Source of the DNA: Bacteroidota bacterium
GTDB taxonomy: Bacteria; Bacteroidota; Bacteroidia; Bacteroidales; B18-G4
Reading direction: 5' to 3'
Assembly (NCBI GenBank): GCA_030635045.1
Contig: DAOVZP010000098.1
Coordinates: 1-6,468 of the forward strand
DNA length: 6,468 nt
A program made the translations under genes and the position numbers. The notes beneath the pieces are model-generated. The model was not told where the DNA came from and made no database searches. It saw only the letters and a program-made list of their open reading frames with translations. Position 1 is the stretch's first letter; each line of letters opens with the position of its first letter. Below, in pieces: positions 1 through 5,861 of this stretch.

Positions 1-404
1 ATCCAGAATTCTTCATAACTCGAATCCTGTAGCAGAGGTTTGAAAAGTGTATATACATCTCTGCTGCATGATACCTTTTTTCGGGTAAGGCTCTCTTCGG
101 AACCTGAGCGGTTGGCCAGCTCCAGGGCAGCGATCAGGGTAACAGCCTTTGCTTGGCCAATGCCTTTGTGCCTGGTAAGGTCGGCAACGGAAAGGCGCGA
201 TAGTTCTTTCAACTTTCCTGCACTCTTATCAAGTATGCGTTTAGATAATTCTACCGCTGAATATTCCCTGGTTCCCGTGCCCAGTAAAATAGCGATAAGT
301 TCAGCATTGCTGAGGGCACGTTTGCCCTTGGCCTGTAGTTTTTCACGCGGGCGGTCATCTTCAGCCCAGAGCCTGATAGGTATGTTTTTTTGATAGTCAG
401 TCAT
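1..404 (-). CDS. radC: RadC family protein (UPF0758), N-terminal part, runs off left edge
   Basis: Only the first 134 codons are present; the gene continues beyond base 1. Translation of the minus strand begins MTDYQKNIPIRLWAEDDRPR and shows the usual RadC opening: a W-x-x-D-D-R-P-R-E-K-L stretch (residues 13-23), then LSNAELIAILLGTGT (31-45), then a helix-hairpin-helix-like segment around HKGIGQAKAVTLIAALEL (79-96). The JAB/MPN metalloprotease-like domain that carries the family's metal ligands would lie outside the window. The role of RadC is unsettled; the old DNA-repair label is doubtful, and the family is often found in mobile or anti-restriction settings as well as in chromosomes. I chose the start at 404 because an AGGAGG lies 4 nt upstream, which is strong for this phylum. 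The gene follows rpsT on the same strand, separated from it by an intrinsic terminator. Confidence 0.95.
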   Translation of the reverse strand, partial: MTDYQKNIPIRLWAEDDRPREKLQAKGKRALSNAELIAILLGTGTREYSAVELSKRILDKSAGKLKELSRLSVADLTRHKGIGQAKAVTLIAALELANRSGSEESLTRKKVSCSRDVYTLFKPLLQDSSYEEFW

Positions 405-420
405 AGTTCCTCCTGACTAT
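393..420 (-). promoter_or_regulatory. Hairpin displaying the radC Shine-Dalgarno and start codon
   Basis: In the radC transcript, ATAGTCAG (420-413) and CTGACTAT (400-393) form a perfect 8-bp inverted repeat around a 12-nt loop, GAGGAACTATGA. The loop holds most of the AGGAGG (414-409) and the whole ATG (404-402). The repeat is seen directly. That it folds and tunes translation is inference. Confidence 0.5.
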
Positions 421-433
421 TAATACCCAAAAA

Positions 434-468
434 CAAAAAAAGTCCCACCTTTAACAGGTGAGACTTTT
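434..468 (-). terminator. Intrinsic terminator of rpsT
   Basis: On the minus strand a stem AAAAGTCTCACCT / AGGTGGGACTTTT (468-456 with 450-438) has a 5-nt loop and a single U-G wobble. It runs into a T tract (441-435) and, after one G, another five T. It starts 20 nt after the rpsT stop codon. On the plus strand the A-rich flank follows the wrong order, so it acts mainly on minus-strand transcripts. Confidence 0.92.
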
Positions 469-487
469 CAAGAAAATATATTTTTTA

Positions 488-739
488 CTACATAGAGTTG
501 ACGTGCCTGGTTAACTTTGATTTGAGGTTTGCAGCCTTATTCTTGTGGATTATAGACCTTCGTGCAACCTTATCAATAAGGGACATGATGCCCGGAAGTT
601 TTTCTTCTGCTACTTTCTTATCATCCAATGCTCTGAACTGCCGTACGGCATTTCTCATGGACTTGCCATAGAAACGGTTATGGACCCTTCTTTTCTCAGT
701 TTGCCTGATCCTCTTTATCGCTGATTTGTGATTAGCCAT
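488..739 (-). CDS. rpsT: 30S ribosomal protein S20
   Basis: This 83-residue, strongly basic protein starts MANHKSAIKRIRQTEKRR and carries the S20 landmarks: the N-terminal MANHKSAIKR block (1-10), the RN(R) and MRNAVRQF helix region (about 20-35), and the RRSIIHKNKAANLKSKL block (60-76). S20 is a primary 16S rRNA-binding protein that sits at the base of the small subunit body. The length is normal for the family (about 83-90 residues). The start at 739 gives the canonical MANHKSA N-terminus, and no Shine-Dalgarno sequence precedes it, as is usual in Bacteroidota. A clear promoter lies upstream and an intrinsic terminator downstream, so it is probably a single-gene transcript with some readthrough into radC. 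Confidence 0.98.
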   Translation of the reverse strand: MANHKSAIKRIRQTEKRRVHNRFYGKSMRNAVRQFRALDDKKVAEEKLPGIMSLIDKVARRSIIHKNKAANLKSKLTRHVNSM

Positions 740-768
740 AGGTTCTAAATTATTCTTTTTGTGTTAAT

Positions 769-782
769 CCCATTCAAATGGG
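769..782 (-). promoter_or_regulatory. Small hairpin at the 5' end of the rpsT leader
   Basis: CCCAT (769-773) and ATGGG (778-782) form a 5-bp inverted repeat with a 4-nt loop, a few bases downstream of the -7 element. It would therefore lie at or near the transcript's 5' end. It could protect the mRNA or take part in S20 autoregulation; neither is shown by the sequence. The stem is short. Confidence 0.3.
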
Positions 783-786
783 GGTG

Positions 787-815
787 CAAAGATAAATATA
801 ATTCTGTAAATCAAA
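787..815 (-). promoter_or_regulatory. Bacteroidota-type promoter for rpsT
   Basis: On the minus strand, TTTG (815-812) is followed by exactly 17 nt and then TATCTTTG (794-787). This matches the Bacteroidota primary sigma consensus TTTG, N17-23, TAnnTTTG. Transcription should start near 780-783, leaving a leader of about 40 nt before the rpsT ATG at 739. Confidence 0.85.
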
Positions 816-910
816 AAATTTTATACAAAAATTATATGTAGCGCATTGACAACCTCAATACTTCAGGCTTTTCATTTTTGCGATCAGCTAATGTCCTCTC
901 AAAAACTCTA

Positions 911-939
911 CCATTTGCAATAAATGGCAATTTATTGTA
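911..939 (+). promoter_or_regulatory. Two overlapping, mutually exclusive small hairpins
   Basis: CCATTT (911-916) can pair with AAATGG (922-927). CAATAAA (918-924) can instead pair with TTTATTG (931-937), extendable to 916/939 through one G-U pair. Both use bases 922-924, so only one can form at a time. They lie 54-82 nt upstream of the secreted-protein gene in an otherwise featureless AT-rich gap (740-992). I found no convincing promoter for that gene. The stems are AT-rich and could be chance. Confidence 0.25.
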
Positions 940-992
940 TATTAGTCTTCCTTTTGAAATTCGTAACCTTTATAAACTAAAACCAAATAATC

Positions 993-2819
993 ATGAATGC
1001 ACATCTGAAAATCTTTTTAAGCATCTTTTTAATGATGCCACTTATTACTTTTTCACAAAATTGTGTTGACTTTGAATCGCAAGCTGTCGGAACACAATAT
1101 GGCAATGGGATCAATTCAATCGGTGATGAGATCTTTACCGAGAATGATATCCCCGTCACGGTTGAATACTTTGAATGGATCGGTGGCGGCGGTACTTTTG
1201 GCAACTGTTATATCATGGATGGCACAGCAAGCTTTGGCACCGGTCATGCCATGGGGACCAACAACATTAACCTGGGGTTTGATTTCGGCAACCTGGGATA
1301 TGACCCGAACCGGGTTACATTTGATTTCGTTGATCAGGGAGGTGAGGAAAATATTTCAGTGAATGGTGAACCTATTTTTGTTGGTGAACTAAACATGGCA
1401 CCAATGCCACCAGGAATCACCATGATCATTTCGAATATGGGTAGCTTTATGAGAGCAACACTTTATGGACCGGTATTATCGCTGGTCGTTGGCGGACAGG
1501 AGTTCAGCCTTGATAATATTTGTGCATTCATTGTGGAAGATCCCAGTGAATGTGTCGACTTCGAATTGTTACCCATGGGAGAGGAATATGGTAACGGACA
1601 CAATCTCCAGGGCGAGGTGATCTTTACCGAGAATAGTATCGATGTAAGCGTTGAGTATTTCCTGTGGACTGGCGGCGGTGGTACCTTTGGTACATGTAAT
1701 GTGATTGATGGCACCCCTTATTTCAATACAGGCCAGGCCATGTGGACCAATAACATCAACCTGAAATTTGATTTTACAAACTATATATATACAGTGAACA
1801 AGGTCTCATTCGATTATGTCGACAGTGGTGGGAATGAGAACTTCTCCCTGAATGGATTACCTGTTTTTGCAGGCGAAATTGAAGATTGGATGCTTCCACC
1901 ACAATTTACACTGGGAATTACCGATATGGGGACCTACTACCATTGTGAAATCTCAGGAAATGCTGTGATTACATCATTCCTGGTTGGCGGACAGGAATAT
2001 GCTATAGATAATATTTGTGCCGGCTTTATCAATGATCCGTCCGAGTGTGTTGATTTTGAATACCTGGCCCTTGGTGCTGAGTTTGGCGATGGGGTTAATC
2101 CTATTGGAGCAGAGATCTTTAATGAGGATGATATTCCTGTTTTTGTTGAATACTTCGAATGGATCGGTGGAGGTACTTTCGGTAATTGCTGGGTGATCGA
2201 TGGGAATCCTACCTATGGCACTGGCCATGCCATGTGGACAAGCAATATTAACCTGAGGTTTGATTTTACGGGATTAAGCTATAATCCAAATGCAGTGGTG
2301 TTTGATTTTGCTGACTACGGAGGTAACGAGAATATTGGTGTGAACGGACATCCACTCTTTATAGGAGAACTGTCGGCTGCTGTATTGCCGGCCGGCTTTT
2401 CGATCAATATTGTTCATATGCTTGAATATGATCAGGCAATAGTTATATGTGAAACTGGCGATTTATGGGAACTTGTTATTGGTGGTCAGGAATTTACGAT
2501 TGATAATATTTGTCCGACATTTTTGGAGAATATTGAAGAGCCCGGAAATAATGCATATGCTGCTTCGCTGGGACTGAACTATCCAAACCCATTTACCGGG
2601 CATACGGCCATTCCATTTGATGTTAAGGAAAGCACCCATGTAGTAGTTACGGTTTATGATCACCTGGGCAAGCAAATCGCTGTACTGGCAGATGCTGAAT
2701 ACAAAATTGGTGTGTACACAGTAAACTGGGATGCCGGGAACGTAAGCAATGGTATCTATTTCTACCAGCTGAGAACAGGCAAGGATTTGCAGACCAGGAA
2801 GATGATGCTGAACAAGTAG
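993..2819 (+). CDS. Secreted protein with three tandem modules and a T9SS sorting domain
   Basis: This 608-residue protein opens with a signal peptide: a basic start (MNAHLK), a hydrophobic core, and probable cleavage near residues 21-22 (TFS|QN). Three tandem copies of one module follow at residues 24-186, 187-351 and 352-516. Each begins CVDFE and shares F/L-W-x-GGG(G)-TFGxC, NINLxFDF, GGxEN, a VGGQE or IGGQE motif and DNIC, with three conserved cysteines (24/72/177, 187/235/342, 352/399/507). The C-terminus (about 524-608) starts LGLNYPNPF and ends GIYFYQLRTG...TRKMMLNK, a type A T9SS sorting domain that is cut off when the protein crosses the outer membrane. It should be cell-surface attached or released. 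I do not recognise the repeated module; a beta-sandwich adhesin or carbohydrate-binding role is only a guess. No catalytic motif is visible. Confidence 0.93.
   Translation: MNAHLKIFLSIFLMMPLITFSQNCVDFESQAVGTQYGNGINSIGDEIFTENDIPVTVEYFEWIGGGGTFGNCYIMDGTASFGTGHAMGTNNINLGFDFGNLGYDPNRVTFDFVDQGGEENISVNGEPIFVGELNMAPMPPGITMIISNMGSFMRATLYGPVLSLVVGGQEFSLDNICAFIVEDPSECVDFELLPMGEEYGNGHNLQGEVIFTENSIDVSVEYFLWTGGGGTFGTCNVIDGTPYFNTGQAMWTNNINLKFDFTNYIYTVNKVSFDYVDSGGNENFSLNGLPVFAGEIEDWMLPPQFTLGITDMGTYYHCEISGNAVITSFLVGGQEYAIDNICAGFINDPSECVDFEYLALGAEFGDGVNPIGAEIFNEDDIPVFVEYFEWIGGGTFGNCWVIDGNPTYGTGHAMWTSNINLRFDFTGLSYNPNAVVFDFADYGGNENIGVNGHPLFIGELSAAVLPAGFSINIVHMLEYDQAIVICETGDLWELVIGGQEFTIDNICPTFLENIEEPGNNAYAASLGLNYPNPFTGHTAIPFDVKESTHVVVTVYDHLGKQIAVLADAEYKIGVYTVNWDAGNVSNGIYFYQLRTGKDLQTRKMMLNK
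1062..2540 (+). repeat. Three tandem coding repeats of about 490 bp
   Basis: Units at 1062-1550, 1551-2045 and 2046-2540 encode the three modules of the secreted protein. They are plainly homologous at the protein level but diverged at the DNA level, with many synonymous changes, so the duplication is not recent. The third unit lacks one glycine codon in the GGGG run, giving a first-to-second cysteine spacing of 47 residues against 48 in the others. Confidence 0.92.
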
Positions 2820-2823
2820 GAAG

Positions 2824-2879
2824 AGTATCGGGTATCGAATATCGAGTATCAAGTATCGAGTATCAAGTATCGAATATTA
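2824..2879 (+). repeat. Heptanucleotide tandem repeat, eight units
   Basis: Eight uninterrupted 7-bp units follow the pattern (A/G)(G/A)TATC(G/A): agtatcg, ggtatcg, aatatcg, agtatca, agtatcg, agtatca, agtatcg, and a degenerate last unit, aatatta. Units 4 to 7 alternate the last base A and G, giving a 14-bp higher-order period. The array begins 4 nt after the stop of the secreted-protein gene and ends 18 nt before the dipeptidase start, filling most of the 78-nt gap. I see no terminator here. Confidence 0.9.
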
Positions 2880-2897
2880 ATACGTAACACTATATCT

Positions 2898-4382
2898 ATG
2901 TCAAAATTTGCAGATATCCATTGCCACCCGGGCTTGCATCCATTTGCGTACGATCACGTCGGGAAGAAGAAGAACAAGAATGTATGGGATTATGACCCTC
3001 CGAAGCCTAAGCAACGGAAGAGTAAGTTTCCGGAATATACGCAGTCCGACTTCAGGACCCTGGCCAGGGGCGGGGTGAAACTGGCTTACATATCCATTTA
3101 TCCGATTGAGCAGGGTTGGTTCAGTCCAAAATTCCTTGGGGAGGGGGATGTGGCCGATCTCCTGGCCAGGGTAATCTCAAAGCTTCCTATCAAGTTCGTG
3201 AATGAAGTCCAAAGCGACACATTTAAGTATTATGATTTCTTCTTTGATGAATACCACTTCCTCGACAGAGAGGATACGATGCCTCATGACGTGGAAGGGG
3301 AAGTATACAGGTACATCATCCTGAAACCGGGTGATGATATAGATGATATTCTATCACAAGAGAATACTATTGGCGTGATAATGAGTGTTGAGGGAGCGCA
3401 GTCGTTCATCCCTGCCAATGCTGATGAGATCAACAGGGGTGACTTCGATATTGACCAGGTAATCACCAACATTGAAGCGATCAAGTCATGGGATCACCCA
3501 CCATTCTTTGTTTCTTTGTCGCACCACTTCTACAATGGGTTCTGTGGTCATGCCAGGAGCTTTCCCGGGATAGCCAGCAAGGTGCTTGATCAAAGCATTG
3601 GCATGAACCAGCCCCTGAATGACAATGGCAGGAAGTTGATCAACTGCTTCCTTGGCATTAACGATTTTGAAGGGAATGGACAACGAATACTCATCGATAC
3701 CAAGCACATGAGCGTTGAAGCCCGCCGGGAATACTATGATATCGTACGGCTTTGTAATACAGGAAAGGAAGACCCTGACAAGATTCCCATTGTGGTCAGC
3801 CATACGGGCTATTCAGGCAATGCAAGCCTGGAAGATGCAATAGAACCGGATGATACGGATGATAAGTATGAAGCCTCAGGAACCTTTAATAACTGGAGCA
3901 TCAATCTCTTTGATGATGAGATCATTGAGGTTTTTAACTCTAACGGGATCATCGGATTGAATTTTGATGAAAGGATCTTATCAGGCCATAGGGTAATGGA
4001 GGAATATAAGGATAAGTTCAGTAAAAAGGATATCAAAAAAAGAACTCCAGAGATCATGAGGTTCTGGGCACAACAAATGCTCAATAATCTGCTGGGCATT
4101 GTAAAGGCTGTTGTAAATTCGGGACAGGTGGCCGATGCCGATAAAGTGAAAGCATGGGATATGCTATCCATTGGCACCGACTTTGACGGAATGATCAATC
4201 CTGAAGATGCTTTTATCACTTCCGAAGAGTTTGTTGATTTCAGGCTTTTGCTTGAAGAACTAATGCCATTGCAGGACGAAATGGTCGAATTGCTGCAAGG
4301 CCTGCCGGTTGAAGAAGCCCTCGACAAACTCATGTATGATAATGCATATAATTTTGCTAAAATGCACTATATGAATTCATAA
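2898..4382 (+). CDS. M19 family (membrane/renal dipeptidase-like) metallopeptidase
   Basis: The 494-residue product fits peptidase M19, binuclear-zinc dipeptidases of the amidohydrolase fold. Motifs appear in family order: DIHCH with H8 and H10; VEGAQ with E165, the expected metal-bridging glutamate; SLSHHFYNGF with H209/H210 near the substrate site; IDTKHMS with H270; VVSHTGYSG with H302; and IGTDFDG with D428. The usual first motif is HxD, so HxH here is unusual. The protein is longer than typical M19 enzymes (roughly 320-410 residues), with extra sequence around residues 20-50 and 310-335. No signal peptide, lipobox or membrane helix is present, so it should be cytoplasmic unless exported by another route. 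The family cleaves dipeptides, some with a D-amino acid at the C-terminus. A peptidoglycan-binding hydrolase gene starts 17 nt downstream, which suggests an operon and a role in wall-peptide turnover. The real substrate is unknown. Confidence 0.9.
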   Translation: MSKFADIHCHPGLHPFAYDHVGKKKNKNVWDYDPPKPKQRKSKFPEYTQSDFRTLARGGVKLAYISIYPIEQGWFSPKFLGEGDVADLLARVISKLPIKFVNEVQSDTFKYYDFFFDEYHFLDREDTMPHDVEGEVYRYIILKPGDDIDDILSQENTIGVIMSVEGAQSFIPANADEINRGDFDIDQVITNIEAIKSWDHPPFFVSLSHHFYNGFCGHARSFPGIASKVLDQSIGMNQPLNDNGRKLINCFLGINDFEGNGQRILIDTKHMSVEARREYYDIVRLCNTGKEDPDKIPIVVSHTGYSGNASLEDAIEPDDTDDKYEASGTFNNWSINLFDDEIIEVFNSNGIIGLNFDERILSGHRVMEEYKDKFSKKDIKKRTPEIMRFWAQQMLNNLLGIVKAVVNSGQVADADKVKAWDMLSIGTDFDGMINPEDAFITSEEFVDFRLLLEELMPLQDEMVELLQGLPVEEALDKLMYDNAYNFAKMHYMNS

Positions 4383-4399
4383 TTAAACTTCTGAAAGAT

Positions 4400-5068
4400 A
4401 TGGACAAGATCCTGAAAATAGCAATAGCAGAGCTGGGACAGAAAGAGATTTCCGGACCCCAGGATAATCCCACGATCGTTAACTATGCCAAAGAGGCCGG
4501 TTTCGACTGGGTGAATGACGACGAAACACCCTGGTGCAGCATCTTTGTAAATTGGGTTGCAAAAAAGGCCGGGCTCAAAGACAACGGGAAGGCAAACGCC
4601 CGTTCCTGGCTGTTGGAGGGAATGAATGTTGACACTTCCCCGGAACCGGGAGATGTTGTCATATTCTGGCGTGAAAGTCCGGATTCGTGGCTGGGCCATG
4701 TTGGGTTCTTCCTGGGGTTTTCCATTGATGGCGAAAGGGTATACTGCCTGGGTGGTAACCAGGGCAACCAGGTTTCTGTGTCAGCATATTCTTTTGAGAA
4801 TGTGTTAGGGTTCAGGCGACTGATGTCCTCGGGAATAATTGCCTTGCCCGATCCAATCCTGCAAAAAGGTGATAAAGGCAATGCTGTGAAAGATCTGCAG
4901 AATGCATTAAAAGCAGCAAATATTGATTGCGGCACCAGTGACGGTGATTTCGGTGGGATGACAGAAGATGCATTGAAACTGCTCCAGTCTATGAAAACAG
5001 GGCTTGTTGTCGATGGCGTGTATAATGAAGAAACTAAGGACTTCCTGTTCCAAACCCTGAATGCCTGA
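4400..5068 (+). CDS. TIGR02594/NlpC-P60-like cysteine hydrolase with C-terminal peptidoglycan-binding domain
   Basis: The 222-residue product has two parts. Residues 1-141 match the TIGR02594 type of NlpC/P60-like (CHAP-related) hydrolase: an IAxxELGQKE start, the ETPWCSIFVNWVAKKAGL motif with probable catalytic C46, PEPGDVVIFW (81-90), GHVGFF with probable catalytic H100, and GGNQGNQVSVSAY with N120 as a likely third polar residue. Residues about 151-220 form a PG_binding_1-type repeat: LQKGDKGNAVKDLQNAL, then GDFGGMTEDALKLLQ, then VVDGVYNEET. Such proteins cut amide or peptide bonds in peptidoglycan, and many are phage or tailocin endolysins. There is no signal peptide, so it resembles a lysin that needs help leaving the cytoplasm. 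It lies 17 nt after the M19 gene and is probably co-transcribed with it. The specific bond cut cannot be told from sequence. Confidence 0.92.
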   Translation: MDKILKIAIAELGQKEISGPQDNPTIVNYAKEAGFDWVNDDETPWCSIFVNWVAKKAGLKDNGKANARSWLLEGMNVDTSPEPGDVVIFWRESPDSWLGHVGFFLGFSIDGERVYCLGGNQGNQVSVSAYSFENVLGFRRLMSSGIIALPDPILQKGDKGNAVKDLQNALKAANIDCGTSDGDFGGMTEDALKLLQSMKTGLVVDGVYNEETKDFLFQTLNA

Positions 5069-5253
5069 TATGCCTGTAGTATAATTGTGAGTTAAATTCA
5101 GGGAATCAAAGGGTTACCTTTTCCGTAAATAGGGAATTAATAGATGTATTAAGCCGGCATCATATCATTGCATGACCTATTTCTGCAGTAGAAATATTAT
5201 TGCTCTGAATGATCCTTATTCGCAGGCCATTTTAATTCTTTAAATCAGGCACC

Positions 5254-5586
5254 ATGAAGATTGCTATTCGAGGATTTAAGGATGTTACGATCATCGAACA
5301 GGAAGACATCCTTTATTGCAAAGCAGACGGCAGGTATACACAGATTTTTACCGGAAAGGACAAATCGATTTTAACATCCCGATTGCTCAAGGAAATAGAA
5401 TCGGCACTGTCAAAACAGTATTTCTGCAGGATACATCATTCCTACCTTATAAACCTGAATCACATTACGGGTATCAGGAATCAGAAGAAATTAATCCTGA
5501 AAGATAATATCGAGATCCCGATCGCTAAACGAAGAAATAAGTTTTTGTTCAGCAGCATTGCAAATTTTAATATAGATTTCGTATAA
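5254..5586 (+). CDS. Stand-alone LytTR-type DNA-binding regulator
   Basis: This 110-residue protein is almost entirely a LytTR domain: DILYCKADGRYTQIF (18-32), SRLLKEIESAL (42-52), the conserved FCRIHHSYLINLNHI block (57-71), and KDNIEIPIAKRRNKFL (83-98). LytTR proteins bind paired direct repeats of DNA and normally carry a receiver or membrane domain. Here there is no receiver, so control must come from another protein, a ligand, or its own level. The start at 5254 is fixed by an in-frame stop at 5233-5235. It lies 185 nt after the hydrolase gene, so it may have its own promoter, though I could not find a convincing TAnnTTTG element there. Its targets are unknown; the adjacent genes are the obvious candidates. 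Confidence 0.93.
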   Translation: MKIAIRGFKDVTIIEQEDILYCKADGRYTQIFTGKDKSILTSRLLKEIESALSKQYFCRIHHSYLINLNHITGIRNQKKLILKDNIEIPIAKRRNKFLFSSIANFNIDFV

Positions 5587-5590
5587 GTTG

Positions 5591-5722
5591 ATGAATCAAG
5601 CCGGAAAACATATGGACCCTCCCGATTATTACCGATTATCTCCCACTTATTACATAGGGGACTCCAGCTATGACATCATGCCATTAATCCTTGATAATTC
5701 CGCTTTTGATCAGTATTTTTAG
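5591..5722 (+). CDS. Possible small ORF, 43 residues, doubtful
   Basis: An ATG 5 nt after the LytTR stop opens 43 codons that begin MNQAGKHMDPPDYYRLSPTY and end SAFDQYF. The predicted peptide is acidic and tyrosine-rich, with no membrane segment, cysteine or recognisable motif. Its position tight behind the LytTR gene would suit translational coupling, but no ribosome-binding signal or family supports it. An open stretch of this length can arise by chance. Confidence 0.25.
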   Translation: MNQAGKHMDPPDYYRLSPTYYIGDSSYDIMPLILDNSAFDQYF

Positions 5723-5730
5723 TGTATGGG

Positions 5731-5761
5731 ACAGGGAGAAGTACCTGTATTGAACCACAGG
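5731..5761 (+). repeat. Alternating ACAGG / CCTGT / ACAGG repeat
   Basis: ACAGG (5731-5735), its inverse CCTGT (5744-5748) and ACAGG again (5757-5761) are separated by exactly 8 nt each. The central block could pair with either flank, giving two alternative 5-bp hairpins. The direct copies start 26 bp apart. It lies about 100 nt upstream of the two-helix protein gene. Function is unknown; short elements like this can occur by chance. Confidence 0.3.
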
Positions 5762-5861
5762 AAAAGCAGCGGTTTTTCAGAGTAACTTTTATCTGTTCCC
5801 AGGGCAAAACCAAACGATAACCTATTAAAGCTTTTTTATTCATTTAAAAAAAAACAAAATC

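Noticed and set aside
40..393. 117-codon plus-strand frame opposite radC
   Set aside because: It is antisense to a clear RadC reading frame and its translation has no recognisable features.
911..919. Promoter for the T9SS protein (TACCATTTG at about 909-917)
   Set aside because: It has one base too many between TA and TTTG, and I saw no TTTG at a suitable distance upstream.
878..1069. 63-codon plus-strand frame overlapping the start of the T9SS protein
   Set aside because: It needs a TTG start, crosses the leader and the signal-peptide codons of the real gene in another frame, and resembles no known protein.
2824..2879. CRISPR array
   Set aside because: The units are 7 bp with no spacers between them; this is a simple tandem repeat.
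3809..4333. 174-codon minus-strand frame inside the dipeptidase gene
   Set aside because: It is a serine-rich antisense shadow of the M19 coding sequence, whose catalytic motifs continue in order through this stretch.
5108..5121. Terminator after the peptidoglycan-binding hydrolase gene
   Set aside because: AAAGG/CCTTT gives only a 5-bp AT-rich stem with no proper T tract after it.
5786..5793. Promoter for the two-helix protein (TAACTTTT)
   Set aside because: It lacks the final G of TAnnTTTG, and the nearest upstream TTG is about 30 nt away, outside the usual 17-23 nt spacing.
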